Positions 1 to 10,824 of a stretch of 64,000 nucleotides of DNA are shown here, piece after piece. Origin of the DNA: Hydractinia symbiolongicarpus (taxonomy: Eukaryota > Cnidaria > Hydrozoa > Anthoathecata > Hydractiniidae); assembly GCF_029227915.1 (NCBI RefSeq), contig NC_079882.1, forward strand, positions 20,155,001-20,219,000, written 5' to 3'. The translations under genes and the position numbers were made by a program. The number at the start of each line of letters is the position of its first letter. Within the stretch, counting starts at the first letter, position 1. The notes under the pieces were generated by a model. The model was given only the letters and a program-made list of their open reading frames with translations, was not told where the DNA came from and did not search any database.

Positions 1-1814
1 TAAGTTATAACTTTCCAGTCTAGTGCAGAAGGATCTATTCTTTTCCCGCCCGACTTGCGGCAAAACTGCAAAGTGGAAGCATATATTGAATTACCGGCAG
101 CAATTGGTGCTGAATTATTTACAAATTCAATTGTAACATTCCAATCTTTTCGCTCAAGTTCAGCATTCTCATACCGAAGAAAGCATCGTGATGTCTGCAA
201 TTTGGTCGTGCTAAAACCAACACGTGGCGGTCCTCTATTTTTTACATAAATTGCACCACCCTTTCGTCTAGCAGAATTATTTTCGAATCGCAAAAAACTG
301 TCTTTTTCCAGAAGGATAAAAGAGGAACCGTATAAAGCCAGTGAGCCTCCTTCCAGACCTGTGTTACTATGAAATTTGGAGACACTTTTTTTACTTAAGC
401 TTAGTGATGAGGAGTCCAAAACAATAGCAGTATAATCATTTTGAAAAAACATATTGTTGCCAATCAAACGAAGTGTTATTTCTTCAGAATAAACTGCACC
501 TTGCCCAATTACTTTCCCATCTTCTGTCAGCTTCATACAATTTTTGATAAATTTTGAATCTTCAATCTTTACCTGGTAAGATATTCCTGGTCCAAGGACA
601 TCTTGGTTTAAGTTATGTGTAGCAAGTCCTAATGCAAAACCAACTGTTGCTTTGTTTTGCACGAAAGTACATTTTGTGATGTATATATCCCGATAGGTTA
701 CATTCTTAGAATAGATGAGTCTAGTTGGTTTAGACACAGAAATCCCTCCACCAAAGATAGCAGAATTATTCTTGAAAGTAGTATTGAAAAATGTCACCTT
801 ATTGGGAAGATTGACACCATCATCCTGAAGATGGTAAACACTGTGCACTCGAGCACCTCCACCACCAAACTTCGCAATATTGTTTTTAAACTTGCTATTG
901 TTAACAAATAATGTATTATTCTGACTTTCAGTCTCAAACAAAATAAATAGTCCACCACCCCACAATGCCTCATTACCATCAAAGCAAGTCTTCTCAATAT
1001 TTATGACATTATTTTTGCTAGTTCCACGTAAATGAACCAACATTCCAGCACCTTTTGTTTCAAATAATCTGTTGACAGGTGTGGAACTTTTGTTGTTGGC
1101 TTTAAACAAACAGTTTTTAATATAAACAGTTGTATCATGATTATATGCAGGTAAATAACTCCTTCCAGAACAGTTAAGAAAAGCACCACAAAATGTGAAT
1201 TCAATAACGACACCTCCACCTGAGAACACCTCCACATCTACCGCATCTTTGCCAGAATTTTCCTTAAACGTTGTATTTACTAGCTCTATATCCTTCGCAA
1301 CATCATACAATGCAATGGCAATTCCAGGACTTGTACGAAAAATGGAATCTTGAATGCGAATACTTCTACAAAAAGAGAAAAATACAGCGAAATAGGCATT
1401 TCTATTTTCAGTTGCATTTTCTTCACTTTTCGGCAGAGGATATAATACTCCACAATGTTGCATTCCAATGTTAACCAAAGAAATATATGAAGAAAATGTG
1501 AATTTCAGTCCACTCTGGTTTGATGTACAGTTTATAATAGCACCATCTATTGAAGTTAAAGTAAAGTTTACAGCAAACTGGAATTCATTCTTTGTTGACA
1601 ATGAGGAATCTGTGTTTAACTGCAAAACTGTGTTATTCAGATTTCTGTTTCCATTATTTAACACATAATCCAGAGTTCTACATGATATCGTTCCCATTAA
1701 ACATGACGGTGTGTCGTTTCCTTTAACACTGTCCACCTTTATTATCTTCATTGATACCATATTGAAAGTGATAAACAAGGTGAAAAAAATTAAGTGTGAA
1801 GTTATGAAATCCAT
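1..1814 (-). CDS. Secreted Pmp-repeat beta-helix protein, C-terminus beyond window
   Basis: An uninterrupted reading frame runs from an ATG at 1814 off the left edge, giving 604 codons and no stop. It begins with a hydrophobic stretch (MDFITSHLIFFTLFITF) that looks like a signal peptide. The body repeats the pairing of FxxN with GG(A/I/L/V) that marks polymorphic membrane protein (Pmp) repeats: FDGNEALWGGGLFI near residue 276, FKNNIAKFGGG near 309, FKNNSAIFGGGI near 348 and FENNSARRKGGAIYV near 510. It also has many N-x-S/T sequons and scattered cysteines. Such repeats fold as a right-handed parallel beta-helix, so I infer a secreted or cell-surface glycoprotein. Its ligand is unknown, and any downstream EGF or membrane domain lies outside the window. 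An acceptor-like site (poly-pyrimidine plus TAG) lies 12 bases upstream of the ATG. The frame is certain; the function is not. Confidence 0.85.
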   Translation of the reverse strand, partial: MDFITSHLIFFTLFITFNMVSMKIIKVDSVKGNDTPSCLMGTISCRTLDYVLNNGNRNLNNTVLQLNTDSSLSTKNEFQFAVNFTLTSIDGAIINCTSNQSGLKFTFSSYISLVNIGMQHCGVLYPLPKSEENATENRNAYFAVFFSFCRSIRIQDSIFRTSPGIAIALYDVAKDIELVNTTFKENSGKDAVDVEVFSGGGVVIEFTFCGAFLNCSGRSYLPAYNHDTTVYIKNCLFKANNKSSTPVNRLFETKGAGMLVHLRGTSKNNVINIEKTCFDGNEALWGGGLFILFETESQNNTLFVNNSKFKNNIAKFGGGGARVHSVYHLQDDGVNLPNKVTFFNTTFKNNSAIFGGGISVSKPTRLIYSKNVTYRDIYITKCTFVQNKATVGFALGLATHNLNQDVLGPGISYQVKIEDSKFIKNCMKLTEDGKVIGQGAVYSEEITLRLIGNNMFFQNDYTAIVLDSSSLSLSKKSVSKFHSNTGLEGGSLALYGSSFILLEKDSFLRFENNSARRKGGAIYVKNRGPPRVGFSTTKLQTSRCFLRYENAELERKDWNVTIEFVNNSAPIAAGNSIYASTLQFCRKSGGKRIDPSALDWKVIT

Positions 1815-1967
1815 TTTATTTGATGACTAAAAAAAAAGCAAAAAGTAAGTTTCATAACTTTTTTTTTCTCTTTTTAAAGTAAAAGTTGTTATTAGTTGTT
1901 ATTGCTAACTGTCTGGACTTTTCAAGTGGGCAATATGGTTTTTAGGCATTCTGATTGGCTTAGCACT

Positions 1968-2010
1968 CTTGACGACAGGCCGATATATTGCGGTATTGCC
2001 TGTTGTCAAG
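1968..2010. repeat. Short inverted repeat (MITE remnant?)
   Basis: CTTGACGACAGGC at 1968-1980 is mirrored at 1998-2010 with one mismatch around a 17-base centre. It lies about 150 bases upstream of the beta-helix gene. It may be the core of a small foldback transposon; no target duplication is clear. Confidence 0.5.
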
Positions 2011-2511
2011 AAAAATGGTAGCTTAAAATGTAAACAAGCACCAAAAAAGACATTTAAGAAGTATATCTAACTCCTACAATACATTTATCAATAAAAACAC
2101 TTTCATAGGATAGAAACAAAGCAATGTCAAGTTTAACAGTTAAAATAACCAGATTCAGCAACATTTCGTCTGGATGCTTCTTCAACATGACTAGTTAACT
2201 AGCTACATTGTCCATAAAAAAAATGATGAGCTGATATCCAGTTTTATCAAAAATACTGAATACAGGGCGACGGAATCATAAAAAAATGCATCTCCTCTCA
2301 TTTGCAGACTCGTAATGTTTTGTTTACAAAGTTTCATTCTATAGAAACTTTTGAATTCTGAATACAATGTTTGTTTTTAGACAGGACTGTTTCGAATTTT
2401 GACATCGAGTGTTATCAAAAGTAGTGTAACAAAAGTAGTTAATTATATTATTATAAGAACACTAAACTAAAATTCTTACTTTATATTTTTATCCAACTTA
2501 GACGGTTAACA

Positions 2512-2652
2512 AATACAATAATAACCGATTACCCTGTGCTGTACTGAAAATATCGCTGTCAGTCATTGCATCAACCTCGCAAGCTCGGTCGGCACTTAGA
2601 CCTTGGGCAATATTTTGTGGTACAGCCCGGGGTAATCGGTTATTATTGTATT
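2512..2652. mobile_element. 141-bp foldback MITE
   Basis: The terminal inverted repeats at 2512-2544 and 2620-2652 are 33 bases each with three mismatches (AATACAATAATAACCGATTA at both ends when one is reversed). Pairing continues imperfectly inward, so almost the whole element can fold. It encodes nothing. The superfamily is not evident. Confidence 0.7.
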
Positions 2653-3772
2653 ATAAAAAAAAATTAGTGACACTGTATATTTTTGAAACAATTCTAAATT
2701 GAACAATCACTTTAAAAATTAGCAAACTTGTAAACAATTGCTAAACAATATGCATGGGGCGAATAAATAGTAAAATAAAAACAATTAGTTTGGCAAATAA
2801 TTGGTCCTTAGTATGTTATGGAGTTACAGATAAAAGCCTATACAACTTTAACTTACATTGGCACTACTTAAGAAATTAACAGGCTTCCAGTTTTTTTCCA
2901 AGACTTAATAACTCAGGATTGATAACTTGGTTTGCAAATATTTTCTGGGTAAGCTTATATAGGCCTTATGTTCCTCACAAAAAGTGATTGGAAACAGACA
3001 TGCATATCCCAAAATATGGGGTCAGTAACAAAATATTAAGAGGCATGGGACGAGCGGAGGAGCGCCAATTTGGCAAAAAAATTATTTTAGTTAATTTACC
3101 TTTATAATATCTACGCTTCGAAAAAGTTTGAATGAACATCCCTTAACAGGTCAAAATTACTGATGACAAAAAATGTCAAAATTTGCTATTATTTACATAT
3201 GACATCATAATTTATGCAACATAATTAAATCTGAAATTCTTAAAATGTGAATATCTTGAGAACAAAAAGAGCATTTAAAAAATTTAAAAAGATAAGTGCA
3301 ACATTAATTATCTAAAAAGAAGAAAATAACACAGATCAAACAAAAATAATAATAAAGAATTATTTAGCTTTCAGACACAGTGTTTTTCACCCACAACAAG
3401 GGATCAAAACTCGGCTTCCTTTAGCTCGCTAGCATTTATCAAGAACTGCTGTCAATATTATTTTAATTTATGCTAATTTAGCCCTAGCAAAATAGCGATA
3501 AATAGCGATAAATAAAAAAAGAAAATCCCTTAGCGATATTTATCGATAATTTTATATTTTTAATCTAAATTATCGATAAAACTTTTTGCTTAGCGATCAG
3601 GCGCTATAAGTGATCGATAATGAAAAATTATCGCTAAATAGCTTGTTATCAAATTCCCTGGAATCGTCACAATATAAATATATACAATAACAGAACCTTG
3701 GGTTCCCTTTAAATTTTATGTTTTACTTGTTTTATTTTTTAACAGACAATAAAAAATTAAATTTTTAAAAGA

Positions 3773-4216
3773 TTTAAAGGTTACCTCCTGCGAAAGTCAA
3801 AATGAGCTCAAATAAAAGATCTCTGAAAGTTCTCTAGAAATATTTTTATTTTTTTGAAAATCTTTATCTGTTCTCGAGATATTTGTCTTAAAAGTTGAGC
3901 TAATTATGCGAAATTATGACGTCATGAGTATGCAGTGACCATAATTATCGAAACAAAATATTAAAATTTGTGTAAAAAGTTTAAAACATGTCATAGTGAA
4001 CCGCCCAAAACACTCTATATATATGGCTTGTCAAAACTGTTACATTAACTCACTTGCAGCACATACTCTTGACATCATGCATAATTAGTTAATCTTCTTA
4101 GTCCAAATTCTAAAGAACCAATCATGATTTTTTAAAAATATATTTAAATTTCTAGACAACTTTCAAGCACTTTCATATGTGATTAACTTTATTTTTTGCG
4201 GGAGGTAACCTTTAAA
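3773..4216. mobile_element. TIR element, about 444 bp, non-coding
   Basis: The ends are inverted repeats of about 22 bases: TTTAAAGGTTACCTCCTGCG at 3773 and its near-complement ending at 4216, with two mismatches. The interior is AT-rich and has no open frame. Only palindromic TTTAAA can be seen at the borders, so the target duplication cannot be told from the TIR. Confidence 0.65.
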
Positions 4217-4700
4217 GACATGTTTTTTTTTGTTTTTCTTATTAGCATAATATGGGTATGCATCATTGTGATTTGGAGATTTAAGTAAACTCCAGAGCTT
4301 GATCACTTTAAGGCTGTTTGGACAAGTGTTGTGTTGTAAATTTGATAAGGTTTGAAAGAACCTATACCTTGCCTTGACATTCATAATAGTTGGGAACCAG
4401 GAAACCTATACCACCAGCACGACCAACAGCCCATGGTACCCATGGGCACCTCAAATCAGCAAAAAACTTAAAAGAAATTTACGAAGGCTTCTGATGAGTA
4501 GGTCTGTGCAATCGTCAACTAAAGAGTTTCTGTAGGTTCAGTTCTTAAAGTACACCTTCCAAAACAAAAGAGTTTATCTAAATCAACTCAAAATCATGTG
4601 CTGATTGACCAAAAATGTTTGGTCAATTAGTCACATTAAAGTTGTAAAAAAATGGGTATGAGCTAATCGAGTTATGTAGTGTGTATTTGGTAAAAGCTTA

Positions 4701-5004
4701 CCCTATTCGGTTCCAGGGGTTTCTGTTTTTCCTGACATTTTAATAACTCCTTTACACTATGTTGCATGGCTATGATACTTACTGCAAAATTTTTAGGTAC
4801 CATACCTCTCAAAGGCTTTGATATTGGCTATCACTTGAAACTACCCCTAAATATCTCTATGCAATCCTTATAATCTGGAAAATATAATAACTCTCGTTAG
4901 AATTATCCTTAGAACTTGAAACTTACAACACAATTTTTTTTCATCGAGTAAAACTCTCCTATATACATATGTTTTTTCCAAAAAAAACCCTGGACCGAAT
5001 AGGG
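4701..5004. mobile_element. piggyBac-like non-autonomous element, copy 1
   Basis: The element starts CCCTATTCGGTTCCAGGG and ends with the complement, CCCTGGACCGAATAGGG. The interior (a TAATAACTCC-type start, GGCTATGATACTTACTG, GGCTTTGATATTGGC, GAAACTACCCCTAAA) matches the longer copy at 16779-17477. The flanks are CTTA and TTTA, a possibly decayed TTAA target site. About 300 bp, no coding capacity. The piggyBac assignment rests on the TTAA flanks of copy 2 and on TIRs that start CCC. Confidence 0.7.
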
Positions 5005-8000
5005 TTTAGGCAGTATAAATCAGCGGGGAACAAATTTCTTTTTGAAATTGCCATCATTAAAAGCCAAAGTTAATACTTAAACCATTAGCAGATTATTTTG
5101 TTAGATATTGATAAGAAGTATTTTTTCAGAACTGAAAAAAAAAACAATCTTATGATTTTGGTTCGAGCCAACTAACAGCACAAACAACTGTTGTTACACA
5201 AATTTTGCAAAACTGGCAAAAAGCATACAGTTTTCTGTAAAAACACAATATACACAGCATGGTTTTTTTTCAGAAGTGAAAATTTCTAGGGAGTTTCGTT
5301 ATATTTACATTTTCCACCATGTCACATTTTAGAAGTTGGCTCAATTAAATGTAGTGAGCGAACAAACAAAAAACAGACAGACTTTGTATTATATCTTGAG
5401 TAATTATACAAAATTTTTAAAAGTGAAAGTTAACAATATTTTCCCATACTGACATAAGACAATTATGGATTGTGTGAAGCTGAACTTTTGAAAATTTAAA
5501 AATGAGTGTTACTGTATATACTTTTTCTTACCATAGGTTGTCAAATTCCAACTTGTTTCCAGATCCTGTTGTGTTTTTTTATTAAAATAGCAAAAGAAAC
5601 CTTCCCAATAATTTCCTTATTTGCTACGAGGATTCAGAGTACCGCGCATTGATAGAGGCATTATATGGGCTGAAATTAACTAAGAAAACAGAAAAAGGTG
5701 CAGTTCTTTAAAGCCAGGAGAAAAAAACATTGTGGCTTGAAATTTCGCTTGTTCTTTCGTGTCCAATACTTCTTGTAAAAAAGAATGCCACAAAAAAAGA
5801 GGCCTAGAAGAGAATAAAACACCATTGACACCTCGCTTGCCACCTCATCACAATGGACTCTATGCAGTTGCTCCTGAAGAATTTCTTCTTTTTCGTCACT
5901 GCTTCAGTCAGCCTTCGTATGAGTCATCAGAAACCCTTGGCATCTCGAAACAGTTAATTATTTTCTGATGTTTTTGTGATGTAAGAAGATGAAGTAGAAG
6001 ATGTTTCTGCCATTTTAATTTTTTTTCAGCTAAACTCTGTTATCCACTGCCATGCATTACTGTAATTCCTGTTTTGGCAGTGTGGCTAACTTAAGGTACA
6101 CTTTGGATATACTTTCTTATTACGTAACAGATCTGGAGATCTGGAGTAAGTGGAAACAATCAAGCAGCAAGAAACAACAAGATGGCAGGGAAGGAAACCT
6201 GAATTTGAAAATTGTATAAGAGTATTTAAATCTTTTTAGTTTTAGTTTTGTATTACAATTTACAAAATTTGTAATTCTTGCCATATCTTGATATCAATAA
6301 CAAAATATTGTTTGAATGCAGGAATCCCTATTTGTTCAATGTTATGAGCTAAAATGTAAACAAAAAAAATGAAAAAAAATTGCTCCCACAATCCCTCTTG
6401 AAATACAATGGTACGAACACCAATTTTTTGTATTATTAAGGAAAGACTGTACTCATCCCTCTCATCACTTACTACCAAATGTGAGTGTATCTGTTACTTT
6501 AAGTAAACTTCTATGCTGCAGAGAAAACAATGTGGTTCTCAATATGGTTCTCTTCTTTGATTTTGATATTGCTGAAAACATTATGGTGTTTTTTCCTCTC
6601 ACTTGTTCGACCAACTTGCATTATTTAAGCAAATTCGCCATTATGAATGCAACGTTCAGCTATTTTTCACTATCTTTATTCATAATACCTCTCTCAATAT
6701 TTTCCTTATCCACGATGCCTGCACTTTTGTGTATATATATAGGTAAAAAAGCAGGACTCTCATAGACCAAATTGGTTATATTAATGAAGATTAAAGAATT
6801 TTTGAGTAGCATTAGATCCAGGATTAAATTTTAACTATATTCTTCCAATTCTGCTTAAAAAATACCTACATTTAAGCGATTATTTCTTTTTTTGGATACA
6901 TTTTTTAATCAGGTGGACTATTTAGTGTTAAAGTCACCTAACCTATTTTCAGAATTTTTGACATTCAGAGTCGGAAGAACAAGAGTGACAAAAAATATTT
7001 TATGCTCATTGTCTCCTTACAACCAGTATCCCCTTTTATTATCATGCTTCATTTTAAAATTCAGGGTGAGAACTAGTTTAAATAGGCGTGTGGAAGCTCC
7101 AATTAAACAAGGCGTGCAAGTTCTCAGTAGATATCGGTGTAATGGCACGCATTAAAGGCTGGAAAGCTGGACACATTTGCTGACTGTCCAGTCCTTTTTT
7201 CAGGACTCAAATAACTCTAACACCACATATAATTGTGTTGCCTTTCTTGCACCGTGGTTTGTTGTTTATTTTTTCTACCTACAGAAATGCTTACACATGT
7301 GCAAAAAACGCAATCTTTTTACCTTTTGTAAACATTGGCAAGCACTATAGTATTGTATAATTATAGGTATTGTGTGAAATAAATTTACTTTATTTTGTCT
7401 TTTTTTCTCAAAACACAAACATCCAGAAATAAACAAAGAATTGTTACTCAGCACTATTCATATTGTAGGTAAAAAAAGCAGTACAAAACAGTCATGGCTG
7501 ATTTTTCATCGCCGTGAGTGGTTAGTGGGAGGATTGAATGACATCACTTTCATTTTCATAGAAAAAAAACAGTAAGGGCATCCATTCCCGGGGTCTCTTG
7601 GCCCGGGCCTGTGTGGTAAATTGCCCTGGGACGAGGCTGAAGGTACTTTTTACCAAATAAATAAATCGAGGAGATGTGTGTCCTTTGACATTATAATCTA
7701 ATAATAACCCAAATCAGGGGGCAACTCAACTGCGAACCTATGGCTTGTAGAGCGTTAGAGAAAACGCTATCAGGGGGGCGCTACTCAAGAGGGGGGCTGG
7801 GGAAGGGCTTAAGCTCCCCACTTTTTTTCTAAGTAATAATTTTTTATTTTTGGCTAAAAGTCTCTATTACTGCATGCAAATTGATGTTATCTAACCAGAG
7901 AACCTGCAGGCTATCTCACTAAATATAGCCGTTTAACGTGTTTTAGGACTCTTGTTTCAGCAACTCGCTTCGCTCGTTGATTGTCACTAAAATCTCAAAA

Positions 8001-9758
8001 TCTCCAACTATGCCTACCCCCCCCCCCCCTATACTCTGGAGATTGTGGCGCCGCCCCTGGCTATACAGATCCCGGGTTGGAGGTTTAAGTCATCTTCTCC
8101 ACCTTTTTACAAGAAACTACTTTTAAAATTGCAATATTCGTTATGACAATCGACAACAACAGTGTAACACCAACAAGGACAATCTGGAACTACTTTTATT
8201 TCGGATGTTACCACCATATCGTTTTCCGAAATGAAGAGTTCCATTTTTTTTAAAAAAACGTCATTCCCAAATTAGTTTTCTCTTCCTGGTATGTGAGCCG
8301 AAATAGGCGTCAAGAGTTTCGTGTGACAGGCAAATTTACGCAGGTTTTTGATACGCTAATAGCTATATTAAAAAGCACAAGACCCACAATAAAGCAGATA
8401 AGAACGTGGTTGAGTGATAAGCACATTTATTTATTTATAAATACGACGCAATTTTGTCCCCAGAGTTTTTTTTTGCTTTTGATATGCTTGTGACCCGCCA
8501 CATATCAAAAAGTAAAAACGAAGCCCGCGAACGAGATTGGAATACCACATATATATATATATACTGATTTTGCACTGGTGCCAATCTAAACTTTAACACG
8601 AAAAAATCAACAGGTGTCAAACAAATGAAAATTTCACACGAGCCTAGAGTCCAAAGCAGTTTATTACCGGGAAGTCGCAAATCGACATTTCTCTCGTAAA
8701 AAACAGTAAAGTTTCGATAAATTGAACAATAATATTATATCTCGCCAACAACGTAGCTTTTTTTAGGTTTCGTGCCGAAAAAAAAGAAGTTATAAAGACT
8801 TGGGACGAGGTTGGTAACCCGACAAATCTTAAAAGATCGTTTAAAGAATTGAAAAAATAAATCAAAAATCGCCTGTTCCTACACTCGTCTCCCACGCCTG
8901 TTTTTCGCCGAGCCTCAATGTTATTGCTATTTGGGCTTGTGACGACTTACTAAGAAAGACCACATATTTTTTGTAACCAAAAACTCGCATTTCCAGTGTG
9001 ATAAAAATTTAGTTTTAATTTTACTAAATCTTCTTAACAAATTTCTAAATTTTTGACAATTTACTTATTAAAAACGGTCTACAGTCTGTAAAACCGTAAA
9101 GGTGAATTTCAAGAAGTAAGTTTTAACATATATTCAGAATTTCAAAAAGTTTACATCTTTAAAAAGTAAATATACCCGCATTTCGTTAACAATGTAATTA
9201 AAGAAATCTATAAAAATCGCATATGTGAAAATATTTTAACTAGAAAAACTTTTATGGTAAAAGGCTAAACTTAAAAATTTCGGGGTGTTATAATCTTATT
9301 TTACAAAATCTCAGTCGATCTAATAATACTGCATGTTTCATCTTGACACAAATGATATTAAAAAATGTGGTTCTTCATACCAAAGATAAAAGAAAAAAAA
9401 ACAACAGAAAATGGATGAACCTTTATGCTAATGAAATCACACTGAGAAGTATATTTCACATTTCAGACAAGGTTGTTAAAAAGCTATTATACTTTCTATT
9501 TCTTGTTCGATTAAAAAAAAAATTTAGTTGATGTGTCGAAAAGAAGCCTGTTCAAACTGCAGATAAGGGACGTTGTTTCACCCAAGGCGTAGGAGTTTCA
9601 AAACAAAGCGTACATTAAACCCACGAAAACCGAACACAGTCGATTAGAATGAGAAATAAAGGATTAGATCGGTTGAAACAAGCACCCGAAGTAAAATTTA
9701 GATTTTCTGAACCACCCATCTTAAACTTTACAGAACCCAGAAATAACAAGAAATAACT
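5005..9758. other. Gene-poor AT-rich stretch, no supported gene
   Basis: Only short open frames of 60-95 codons occur, with no recognisable domain or splice-consistent chain. Two GC-richer patches stand out: 7571-7640, with a CCCGGG-containing foldback, and 7770-8070, with G and C runs including a C homopolymer near 8021. They look like old transposon fragments. A short AT dinucleotide run lies near 8550. Confidence 0.5.
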
Positions 9759-10086
9759 AGGAGGGTGTTTACATCTCTCATATACATCTCTCACGTGACG
9801 ATCGCCGGAACGGTATGGGAAGTTTGCCAGGATGTTGCCCTGCCTTTATATGGAAAAAAGTTTGTCAAGATGTTGTTGTTTTTCTTTCAATTGAAATGTT
9901 CAGCTCCGTTTGTCCTGAGACATTGTATTTTTATAGAATAAAACTCGGCCCTACTGAGCCGGGATCCCGCTTAGCTCCAACTAAATACGTGACTTTCAGC
10001 ATAATTATTGAAAAGGGCGGGGTCCCAACAAATGTACCGTTCCGGCAATCGTCCCGTTCCTTTGTCTCATATAAACACCCCCTTAA
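9759..10086. mobile_element. TIR element of about 330 bp
   Basis: The left end, AGGAGGGTGTTTACATCTCT, pairs with the right end, where TCATATAAACACCCCCTT lies near 10068-10084. A second paired block, GCCGGAACGGTA on the left and TACCGTTCCGGC near 10034 on the right, lies just inside. The 127-codon frame that crosses it shows no protein similarity and simply reads through the TIRs. Confidence 0.6.
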
Positions 10087-10621
10087 AAAGATAAATAAAT
10101 ACAAAAATAAATACAGTTTCGGAAACAAACCGAAGAAAAGGGTTTCACTCAGCAAATGTGTAAAGTTGGGTCACAAAATGACTTACGAAGGACAATAAAC
10201 CTGGATTTGTTAATGTAAATAAAAAATGGCTTCGCCTACCAGTAGTTGTAGTTAACCAGTTTCACTTTTCGACAATCAACTATATTTATATGGAAAAAAA
10301 TTATTGGAACTGAATTAAATCGATAAAATGTAAATTTCATAAATAGAGAAATACGCACGTATAAATAAAACTAGCCGATATTAAATTATTACAAAACGAA
10401 AAGGGCAAAAAAAATTTCTTTTTAAGATTTCGTATTAAAAATAGTTAGAATATATTTTGCAATACCATAAATATAAAATCAGTTTAATTCGAGTAGCGAT
10501 GGCGATTCTAAAAAAAACAGGGTAATTTTCTGTGAATTGGTTTACAAGGGCGGTATATATAGCAACATCGCATGATATTAAAAGGGTCGTATATACAACA
10601 GCATCACGTGATATCACAATT

Positions 10622-10677
10622 AAGTGGACACCTTTAGTGCAAACCAATGTTTTCCTGTTTACTAGAGGTGTCCACTT
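10622..10677. repeat. Hairpin, 17-base stem
   Basis: AAGTGGACACCTTTAGT at 10622-10638 pairs with ACTAGAGGTGTCCACTT at 10661-10677 with one mismatch. Just upstream (about 10548-10617) lie two degenerate direct repeats that share a GTATATA...GCATCRCRTGATAT pattern. It is probably a small foldback transposon next to the 3' end of the lipase gene. Confidence 0.55.
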
Positions 10678-10800
10678 TTTTAAGCGTCCTTGATTAGAGT
10701 ATCGACTGATGTGGCGCAGGTCTTTCAAAAACAAAAAAAAATTGAAATCAACAACAATGCAAAAAGCCTCTTCAAAATTTTTAATGTTTATAAACACAGA

Positions 10801-10806
10801 TTTATT
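10801..10806 (-). terminator. Polyadenylation signal AATAAA of the DAGLB-like gene
   Basis: AATAAA on the minus strand lies 18 bases past the proposed stop at 10825-10827. It supports the last short exon of the lipase model, although so short a 3' UTR is unusual. Confidence 0.45.
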
Positions 10807-10824
10807 GTTGGAAATTTGACTTAT

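Noticed and set aside
3520-3640. Cluster of TATCGATA-like palindromes
   Set aside because: Several ATCGAT/TAGCGAT pieces occur close together, but no consistent unit or TIR could be fixed in this AT-rich DNA.
5759-6013. Possible small gene, on either strand
   Set aside because: A minus-strand ATG at about 6013 opens only 18 codons before a stop, and the plus-strand frame has no domain; no splice chain rescues either.
9815-10198. 127-codon open frame on the plus strand
   Set aside because: It runs through both TIRs of a MITE and shows no domain or codon pattern of a real protein.
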